Part shown: positions 56,677 to 64,000 of the stretch, piece after piece
How the letters are laid out: every line of letters begins with the position of its first letter
How positions within the stretch are numbered: the first letter of the stretch is position 1
From: Periplaneta americana
Taxonomy: Eukaryota; Arthropoda; Insecta; Blattodea; Blattidae
Direction of reading: 5' to 3'
Length of the DNA stretch: 64,000 nt
Assembly (NCBI RefSeq): GCF_040183065.1
Contig: NC_091117.1
Location: 108,430,001 to 108,494,000 of the forward strand
The notes under the pieces: model-generated
Databases searched by the model: none
What the model was told of the DNA's origin: nothing
What the model saw: the letters and a program-made list of their open reading frames with translations, nothing else
Program-made: the position numbers and the translations under genes

Positions 56677-57109
56677 TTGTTGTTGTTGTTATCTAATGCT
56701 GGGCTTTGGCAACAAAGCCATTAGCGTTCTTGCTCTCCAATATTTCTCTGTGGCGGATCCATCAGGTAGAAGTTCACAGGTTTGTAGATGATCTTCAGTC
56801 ATTTCTTCTTCTTTGTTGCATAGAGGGCAATTTGGATTTGTGTAAATTCCTATTTTAGTCAAGTGTTTGGCCAAATAATCGTGTTCCGTAAGCAATCTGA
56901 ATTTTGCTACTGCAGATTTACATGGGATTTCTGGAATAATTTCTGTTTTTTTATTAAAATGCTCCATTTTTTATCTTTGGCTTTGGTACATAGTGCTTGG
57001 TTTTGCTTGATTTTATATTTGTTTTTAATTAGTCTTTTCATGGATGTAAAAGGTAGGCTTGTATTTGTATTCTGAATTAAATTGGATCCTTTTTTGGCAA
57101 GAAATAAAT
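56677..57109 (-). pseudogene. LINE 3' fragment with zinc knuckle, inserted in Penelope 2
   Basis: Minus-strand end of a jockey-like LINE. FLAKKGSNLIQNTNTSLPF and a basic segment (56907-57100) are followed by CKSAVAKFRLLTEHDYLAKH, IYTNPNCPLCNKEEEMTEDH and LQTCELL (56689-56967), a C-x2-C...H...C knuckle. The 3' tail is (AAC)n (56677-56690). Flanks TAATTAAATAAATAAG (56661-56676) and TAATTAAATACATAAG (57110-57125) are a 16-bp duplication with one change. The empty site is visible in the right Penelope arm. Confidence 0.88.
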
Positions 57110-57642
57110 TAATTAAATACATAAGTTAAAATTGAATGTCTAGTTGATCATATGGTATATGGCATTGAAGTTAAAATAAGTGATATTAGATTGGTCGTTT
57201 AACATGTGACGTAAGTTTAAACTATATAAAGCAATGAAACACCACAACTGAATGCAAGTTTGTTGTATGGACTGTTGATTTCATAATATGAAGTGATACA
57301 AATTCTTTCTTGGAAAGTATGTTACATGTTGTGTGTTTCAGTGAAGCCTTTTGAACTGCAAGTCAAACGAAAATTATTACAGTGAAAGTCTGTTATGAGT
57401 TAATTTCGCTAAATGCAAAATAATAAAATAAATTATTGTTGATTTAATATGAGGTCGTTATTAAATGTGTATGACAGAAACTTACGTGCTGTTGTTGACA
57501 GCTTTGTAATAGAAGCATGGTGAGAAGCAGCTCAACTGAAAGACGCAACAAGTTTACAATCTGCATGTGGTGTTAAGTGAAAAGAGTGGGTGGTGTAGGA
57601 TGAACGCTAAGTGATGGTGGGAGTGTATTGAGAGAACACAAG

Positions 57643-58540
57643 TTATGGAGGTTTATGTTTGTAATTGATAAGTTTAAATAAATTAAATAGAAGGTTATGT
57701 GTGTTAAGAAGTTGTTCATTAAGTAAAGAGGTTCCTAAAATTAATTCCTTAGCGATATAATATCCTTCTGTGGTTTCAATTTTAGAACAATTATTTAATG
57801 ATTTTATGATGGATAAAGAATCATTAATATTTGTTAATTCATTGCCTGTTTCTATAAGATGTTGAGCAAATTTTGATTTGTTACGGTTGAATTTAAAATC
57901 AGCTTTGTGTTCGTTATACTGGGTACAGAAATTCCTTTGGGTGTGTCCAATGTATTTCATAGAGTAGTTTTTGCAATTTAATTTATATATATGCAACTTT
58001 TAGAAATCTATCACAATTATTAAGGGAGTTGGGTATGAAATTATTTAATTTGTTATTTGTCTTAGGAGCTATTTGGATATTCTGACTTGAAAAAATTGAT
58101 TCTATTGGAAATTTTGCCAAAATATGTCATACTGAGACATTTATTGTTTTTCTTTGAGTTCCTTTCTGGAGTTAATGTAGAAAACTTATTTTGTTTATTG
58201 AATTTCATTTTTCTTTTTTTGAAGAACTTTTTTTTTTGTTTTTTGGTGTGGCCGTTTTCTATAACTATGTTTATTATATACTGATATTCTTTATTGGAAT
58301 TTGTTTTACTCAAAGGAGTACTAATCTGTCTATTAGAAATCGAAATTCACTAGTTTTATGTGTGGTGAGATGTACGGAGGAACTATGTATGGCATGATTA
58401 GTAGAGGTAGGTTTTCGGTAAATAACAAATGCTATTGTTGGTGGATTTATTATGATTTTTACATCAAGAAAAGTTATGGAACTATTTTTACTACCTTCAG
58501 AAGTGAATATAATTTTAGGGTGTAATTGGTTAACTGTTCT
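57643..58540 (-). pseudogene. Penelope RT C-terminus and GIY-YIG endonuclease, element 2
   Basis: Minus-strand remnant. From the upstream side (about 58390-58510) frames read GSKNSSITFLDVKIIINPP and FVIYRKPTSTNHA, the end of the reverse transcriptase. 58062-58313 reads NSNKEYQYIINIVIENG, then FSTLTPERN and SMTYFGKISNRI. 57643-57996 holds the GIY-YIG domain: IYKLNCKNYSMKYIGHTQRN (Y...YIG), YNEHKADFKFNR and KFAQHLIETGNE, ending YYIAKELILGTSLLNEQLL. A different Penelope lineage from element 1. Frameshifts lie between the blocks. Confidence 0.85.
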
Positions 58541-59485
58541 AAAATTGAAACCACAGAAGAATATTATATCGCTAAGGAATTAATTTCAGGAATCTCTTTA
58601 CTTAATGAACAACTTAACACACATAACCCACTATTTAATTAATTTAAACTTATCAATTACAAACATAAACCTCCATAACTTGTGTTCTCTCAATACACCC
58701 CCACTATCATTTAGCATTCACCCCACACCACCCACTCACCACCTAACGCCACATGCAGATTGTAAACTTGTTGCGTCTTTCGGTTGAGCTGCTTCTCACC
58801 ATGCATCTACTACAAAGCTGTCTACAACAGCACGTAAGTTTCTGTCATACACATTTAATAACGACGTCATATTAAATCAACAATAATTTATTTTATTATT
58901 TTGCATTTATCGAAATTAACTCATAACAGGCTTTCACTGTAATAATTTTCGTTTGACTTGCAGTTCAAAAGGCTTCACTGAAACACACAACATGTAATGT
59001 ACGTCCCAAGAAAGAATTTGTATCACTTCATATTATGAAATCAACAGTCCATACGACAAACTAGCATTCAATTGTGGTGTTTCATTGCTTTATACAGTTT
59101 AAACTTATGTCACATGTTAAATGAACAATCTCATATCACTTATTTTAACTTCAATGCCATATACCATAAGATCAATTTTAACTTATTTAATTAACATATG
59201 GAAATTGTTTATAATTATGGTATTTTATTCATAACTATGATAAAGTGTTCATATCTTGTTACCTAGATTATCCTGACCTCCTTCCAGAAGGACGGAATGC
59301 TGGGCCTAAGAAATAGTTCAGGAACATCTGGGTTAATGGTTCTTCGATCCGATGATTGCATATCATGTCGAAAATATTAATCTGTTATTGCTTTCTATGT
59401 GTTGTGATGTATGTGAATAGATAAAACACATGTAATTTTGATAAGCTAAATAAGATGGCAAATATAATCTTAACATATTTAACCT

Positions 59486-60055
59486 GTATAAGCAGGTTTT
59501 TGCATCTTTACATGATATCACTTCAATGGAGTGTAAGAATTCAGGAGACTTAAGAATAGGCTGACCATAAGTTCGAGATTAGCCTGGACAGTCCTGTTTT
59601 TTTAAGTGCTGTCTGGGATGATGTCAAGGACTGCAAAATGTTTGGAGTTTTAAGAATCTGAACATGAAAATAGCTACCAATATTGAATATTCACGACCAG
59701 AATTTATGGCCGGCAAGAATTTAAAAAAAAATTCAGGCCTATATGTTGGTCATCTTGCACAAGCCACATATTGACTATACCTTTTCTTCGAGATATCAAC
59801 TTCTGAGTGGTTCCGTTTCCATACTTCCATGAACGTCTTGGTGCTCTTGCAAACATGTGAAGTAACTTGCCTACATGTTTTGGATAATTATAACTATTTA
59901 CAAGGACTTTGCCTTTGGCAATGAGCAAAAGAAAGTGTGCATTTAACATTAATCTGCAGCAGGAATAGAAATTTTTTTTAACTGTTTAACGACAATGACA
60001 GTGAACGTGTGCAATATATAGGGCCTACTCTGTAATTGAGTATTTTCTCTTGCAC
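59486..60055. other. No recognisable gene
   Basis: An 81-codon frame on the minus strand (59704-59949) is open but has no domain I recognise. Confidence 0.35.
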
Positions 60056-60059
60056 ATAA

Positions 60060-60540
60060 AGGAAGAGGTGATATTGAAGACCACGTGAAAACGGTTAAAC
60101 ATAGGAGTGATATTAATGCTACTACTTCAGCAAACATAAAAGATTATTTTAAAGCCAAAGATGAGAATAACAGTGATCTGGAGTGTGCTGCTAAAGAAGC
60201 TACATTTTAATACCACACTGCTAGACACGAACTCAGTTTGAACACATCAGACTGCACATCTAAACTGGTTAAAAAGTTATATGACCCAAAGTTTTCATCT
60301 GCTAGAACCAAAACCGAGGCAATTATTGTTAATACTATTTCGCCTTTTATTTTCGATAATATGTTGCGTTATTTAGAAACTATTAATTATGTTACAGTAT
60401 CGATGGATAGTTCAAACAGAAGTGAAGTAAAACTTGTTCCAATTGTTGTAAGATATTTCAGCATAGAGGAGGAAATTAAAGTTAAACTTTTAAATTTCGA
60501 TAAAGTGTCAGGTGAAAGTGCTCACTGTATTCACTGTTAA
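60060..60540 (+). pseudogene. hAT-like transposase N-terminal fragment
   Basis: Plus-strand reading KGRGDIEDHVKTVKHRSDIN, SANIKDYFKAKDENN, then a TAA at 60208 followed by YHTARHELSLNTSDCTSKLV. It continues as KFSSARTKTEAIIVNTISPF, then TVSMDSSNRSEVKLVPIVVR (60238-60540). The DI..H..T..H end of a BED-like finger and the D.SN...KL.P...RYF block match a hAT-like group of transposases widespread in arthropods and fish. The second half is gone. Confidence 0.7.
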
Positions 60541-60865
60541 ACATCTGCTGAATGTTAAAATTAATTTAGAACTTTCATGATATGAATTTTATGTTATTAA
60601 AACAAACAAGCCATTTCTGAAAAAAAAAGTCATGTCACATCTAGTGAAAAGTACAATTGAGTCAATTAACAGATAATGCTACCTAGAACAGAGAAGTTTC
60701 CTAAACATTAGGAAATGTATTTTTCAACTAAACATTTGAAAATTGATTGATTTTAGAAGATAATGTTAATATTTTTTCTTGTACAATTTAAAGTTCAATG
60801 TTTCAATAAAATGTTACGACTTTTAAGTAATTTCAATTTATTTTTGTAACATTAGGAAAATCAGT

Positions 60866-61144
60866 ATGAGCCTGAAAAAACTGAAATTCTGCAATAATGA
60901 ATTGATTGCGAATATGTCCTGGGTTGAACTCAAAAGTCTACTTAGGAAGGAAAAACTAAACTGCCCCCATAAGATAAAGGAAACATTGGCTGCTAAACGT
61001 AACCACAAAGCTTTCAAAAGTAGGCACAGCTATTACAGCCTTAAGAAAACTAAGAGAGATCTGAATGACGAGGAAAGCAATGGTGAATTGATGTTTAGTG
61101 ATGGAGTGGAGTGGGCTTTTTCCATTGCTAGTGATAAAATATAA
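60866..61144 (+). CDS. Hypothetical 92-codon frame, doubtful
   Basis: Open frame starting SLKKLKFCNNELIANMSWVE, lysine-rich, with DLNDEESNGELMFSDGVEW near the end. I do not recognise a family. Its last 45 bases run into the long inverted repeat at 61098-61367, and no promoter or splice signal is evident. It may be a leftover of the neighbouring hAT-like element or a chance frame. Confidence 0.2.
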   Translation: MSLKKLKFCNNELIANMSWVELKSLLRKEKLNCPHKIKETLAAKRNHKAFKSRHSYYSLKKTKRDLNDEESNGELMFSDGVEWAFSIASDKI

Positions 61145-61367
61145 AATATAGTTTCACAACGTTTCAAAGATTGGTTCTATCTTCATGAGATGAGAGGAAG
61201 CCTATTCATCAGGATCATTACATACAGCTGTCTGATCAGTCATACAGACAGCTGTATTAACGATCCCGACAAACAGCTTCCTCTCATCATCCATTTTCGA
61301 AATGTCGTGAAACTGTATTTTATATTTTATCACTAACAATGAAAAAAGTCCACTCCACTCCATCACC
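61098..61367. repeat. Long snap-back palindrome (arms about 125 bp)
   Basis: The left arm starts TGATGGAGTGGAGTGGGCTT and the right arm, reverse-complemented, TGATGGAGTGGAGTGGACTT. Further matched blocks are TAGTGATAAAATATAAAATA, AGTTTCAC, GATGAGAGGAAGC and ACAGCTGTCTG, with the turn near 61235-61250. Arms differ by scattered substitutions, so it is not an assembly mirror. Confidence 0.88.
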
Positions 61368-61601
61368 AAAACGAAGAATTAAATGTGCAAAAGATGTATA
61401 TGTATGAAGGGCAGTTCCTCTTTAAGGTCCATTGGGGCCCGGCCCTGGTCCCCATTTTTGAGAACGTAAATTACAATATAGTGTAGTAAATTTTATATTA
61501 AAGTCATCTTTCTTAATGCATTTCCAATACAAAAAAAATATTATGCATTGATGCAATTCTGCGAGAGAATGGACTGACTGGGCCCGTGAGAGTCCACCCT
61601 G

Positions 61602-63518
61602 TAGGGTAAACATTGGTAATTTCGTGATAATTTCATGAAAATTAATTTAAAATGCAAATGTGTAAACATGTCCTTATTCCGATTTTTTCATCTAAAAGAC
61701 GATAATTTGCTGTACAAATCTGGAGACATAAAAGATTGGACACGTTCTTGAACAAGTGCCAAAAACCACTTTTACAACTTAAGCTAAAAGGTTGGTTATT
61801 TGGTGATAACCTTGGTAATTTCGTGATATTACATTGATAATTTCGTGAGAGGTAGAAGAATTGTATAAAAATTCATTAAAGTCTAATGAAATTCTCATTT
61901 ATTGTTACAAGACTTCAAACATAGTAATTCCATCTAATATTCATAGCAAGAAAACAAAGAAATACATATCAACACATAATAAGAATGAAATCAGAGTAAA
62001 AATTGGAATTGAAAAGGGATCTTCTTTGCCCTGAAAGGGTGAACACTTTTATTACGGACTTTACTGTAGCCTATATTACTAGGGTAACTCCAAAAGTAAT
62101 GCATAACATTTGTTTAAAAATTGTATTTTTATCCTACAGCTTTGCTATTTTCACAGAATGTAGATACATCTTTAGGAACAAAGTGTCACTTTTCCACATA
62201 ATCCCCGCCCCTTTCAACTGCCTTACATAACCTAGGAACAAGGGCCTGTAGACCAGCACGGTAAAACTCTGGACCAACACGTCTGAGCCATTCTTTAGCA
62301 GCGTGCATAAGGGAGTCATCTTCTAACCTCGTTCCGCTTAGAGAAATTTTTGGTTTATTTATTATTTTTATTTTATTAGTTATTTTTGTTATAGTTGGAG
62401 TTGCTTTTCAAATTAAATCTTAATCCAACATCGAGGTCGCAAACCCATTTATCAATACTTTACTTAAATTAATACACTTAAACCAAACACAAAAATAAAT
62501 CAATTTTATCCTTTAGTTTACCAAAGAGATGTTAATCGCACGGTGCCAGTTCAGGACTGTAAGGCGGATGTTTCAGTGTTGTCTGTCCGAATTTTCTAAT
62601 CTGGTCTGTGGTCTTGTGACTGACATATGGCTGTGCATTGTCGTGCATCCCGATGAAGTCGAACACGACTCAGTCGAGCTTGAAGTTTCTTGAGAGTTGC
62701 CACATACACGTCAGAATTAATGGTGGTTCCGTGTGGCATGATATCCACAAGCAAGAGTCCTTCTGAATCGAAAAACACAGTAGCCATAACTTTTCCTCCC
62801 GAAGGTGCACTTCTGAATTTCTATTTCTTTAGTCAATTTGCATGATGGCACTCCATTGTCTGCCTCTGTCTCCGGTCCAAAATGGTGGAGCCATGTTTCA
62901 TCTTCTGTCACAATTCTTGCAAGTAAGTCATCTAGCACTTATCATTGGCACTTAGCATGATAACAAATCAAACAGAAGCTACACTGAACCCACTGCGTCT
63001 CCCTTTTCTTTTTTGTTATCACATCTTATCTTCAGATTTCTAAAATTCGTGTTGTAATACAATTTTTAAAATAGAATAAAATTTAACGCTTAATGCTCAA
63101 CAAAATTTCGCCTCAAACAGTTAAGATTTCTATCAGTAAAGCTAAGCCTATATGGCGACTACAGCTGTATCTAAAATTCCAAAAACATTTCCTAAAATTT
63201 CATGAAGATACAATAAATCTTTGTACAAAATATCATATGCTTACCTTCAGTAATAAGCCTGTAATGTAATTACAAACATCCACAAAATTTGTACGCCTGA
63301 GAAGTCGACGCTAACTTGGTCTCTCCAAACATAAAAGCTCACTGAAGCAGCTACAATAGTCACACAAAGCGTACCTATATTGTTTCTGGAAATTGGACAA
63401 TATATGCAATCCCTTGGCGGAAATTTGAATCTCGTAACACCATTGGTTAATTCACGAAAGAGCAAAGAAAAAGTATCACGAAATAACCACTGCCACGAAA
63501 TTACCAATGTTTACCCTA
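61602..63518. mobile_element. TA-bounded element with TTGGTAATTTCGTGA repeats, carrying a mariner piece
   Basis: Perfect 25-bp inverted ends beginning TAGGGTAAACATTGGTAATT (61602 on, and inverted at 63494-63518). The inner part of the end sequence recurs at 61811-61826 and, with one change, at 61837-61852. An inverted, degraded version (ATTGGTTAATTCACGAAAG) lies near 63442-63460. It contains a truncated mariner on the minus strand; the rest is non-coding. It looks like a non-autonomous DNA element that captured or received a mariner. Confidence 0.75.
62079..62938 (-). pseudogene. mariner transposase relic 3 (SETMAR-type), truncated
   Basis: Minus-strand mariner whose 3' end is at 62079 (AGGGTAACTCCAAAAGTAAT, mariner-type end next to TA). 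Blocks: IVTEDETWLHHFGPETE (first catalytic D, 62860-62915), MATVFFDSEGLLLVDIMPHG (62720-62790), then across a frameshift the NARPH-equivalent and PPYSPELAPCD, HLFGKLKD near 62525-62590. After an AT-rich insertion (about 62341-62515) come LEDDSLMHAAKEWLRRVGPE and AVERGGDYVEK (62195-62330). The N-terminal DNA-binding part and 5' end are absent. Confidence 0.85.
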
Positions 63519-63744
63519 TGTAGTTCATTTTAGCACTAAAGTTTGAGCTGTATTACATTAGCAGTTCTTCCCTGTCCCTTTCCCCACCACCCTCACAGTC
63601 TTCTAGTGTTACTTGGGGCGAACCCTTCTGTTCAATTTTGTCTGTACTATTGTGTTAAAACTGAAGTTCATTAAGTTCAATGTAAAGTGCATGTAAGCAT
63701 ATAGCATTTAATGTGGATAAGTACATTTACAAAGGTGTGTATAA

Positions 63745-64000
63745 CAGTGGCGTGCATTCTGGGTAGGCTAGGTCTGCTGCGCCTACCTAGACAGACAGGA
63801 AGAAATTTATTAAATTTGTATTTAAAAGTAATACTGTTAATTTAAGAAAGTCTGCAGAGTCCTTAACTAATTTCAGCAAATTTTGGCTTGGCATCCTATT
63901 TTCATTTCCTTTTGGTTGGTACTGTACGTCGCATTTCAATTATTGTCCGCTGTGTGCTCGCTCTCGCGTCATCTTTCGTCACTGGAGAGTTGGGCAGCTC
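63745..64000 (+). mobile_element. Start of a hAT-type element running off the window
   Basis: CAGTGGCGTGCATTCTGGGT, followed by CTGCTGCGCCTACC, is a characteristic hAT-type terminus, similar to the MITE end at 52927 (CAGTGGCGTAG). The other end is beyond the window, so size and coding content are unknown. Confidence 0.55.

Larger units (their letters stand above)
56436..59485 (-). mobile_element. Penelope-like element 2 with about 1-kb inverted arms
   Basis: Left arm (56436 to about 57790) and right arm (about 58545-59485) are inverted copies. The outer ends share GGTTAAATATGTTAAGATTA, and inner blocks share the region around CATTCAATTTTAACTT and the GIY-YIG 3' codons. The coding centre lies on the minus strand at 57643-58540. 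The left arm is interrupted by a LINE fragment (56677-57109). The junction near 58540 fuses RT codons directly to an inverted copy of the nuclease 3' end. No convincing target duplication was found. Confidence 0.8.

Noticed and set aside
58087-58397. Phenylalanine-rich plus-strand frames
   Set aside because: Antisense of the lysine-rich Penelope linker; hydrophobicity is an artefact of the reverse strand.

Overview
This is about 64 kb of AT-rich, repeat-dense eukaryotic genome, almost certainly from an arthropod and most likely a large-genome insect. I favour a cockroach or termite relative, but only from the mix of transposon families, so treat that as inference. There are no operons, rRNA genes or CRISPR arrays. 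Real host content is small: one tRNA-Cys(GCA) gene (33149-33220, minus) and one convincing internal exon with PPPY motifs (15442-15615, minus). Nearly everything else that codes is a decayed transposon protein, and much of the window is insertions inside insertions.

Layout. 1-6.1 kb: a LINE reverse transcriptase fragment split by a head-to-head mariner; a Sola-like transposase relic split by a hAT element with a perfect 8-bp target duplication; a tRNA-derived SINE. 6.2-11.7 kb: RTE-type LINE copy 1, broken by a hAT relic and by a 3.3-kb Sola-like element (4-bp duplication ATAT). 11.7-15.4 kb: a jockey-like LINE broken by a pogo element that itself carries a Harbinger-type MITE. 15.4-15.6 kb: host exon. 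15.9-17.7 kb: RTE copy 2 hosting a Penelope-like element with GIY-YIG endonuclease and hammerhead-like motifs. 18.0-21.6 kb: Sola-like copy C hosting a second mariner and a SINE. 22.3-22.9 kb: RTE copy 3. 23.6-27.8 kb: an R1-like LINE split by a nearly intact RTE copy 4. 28-34.8 kb: transposase relics, an R2-like LINE with a restriction-like endonuclease, a pogo-like element and the tRNA gene. 35.6-38.5 kb: Sola-like copy D (4-bp duplication CGAT). 39.3-41.9 kb: a MITE, diverged direct repeats and a 32-bp perfect palindrome. 42.1-48.1 kb: RTE copy 5, hosting a piggyBac that in turn hosts a SINE. 48.9-54.9 kb: minisatellites, SINEs and MITEs. 55-59.5 kb: R1-like LINE debris and a second Penelope-like element with long inverted arms. 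60-64 kb: a hAT-like relic, a long snap-back palindrome, a TA-flanked element holding a third mariner, and the start of another hAT element.

The most notable pattern is four diverged copies (A-D) of one transposase superfamily. Its shared signature is DF(A/S)ENY...QD.IQ...W, then (S/T)DG(x)3Q(Y/F)K, then SHGK..C..(G)GT.KR, and the two copies with clean ends have 4-bp target duplications. That fits the Sola superfamily, but I recognise it from motifs and duplication length only. The nest order gives a relative chronology: RTE copies 1, 2 and 5 were landing sites for later hAT, Sola, Penelope, piggyBac and SINE insertions. All coordinates were counted by eye. Element ends with stated target duplications are the most reliable.
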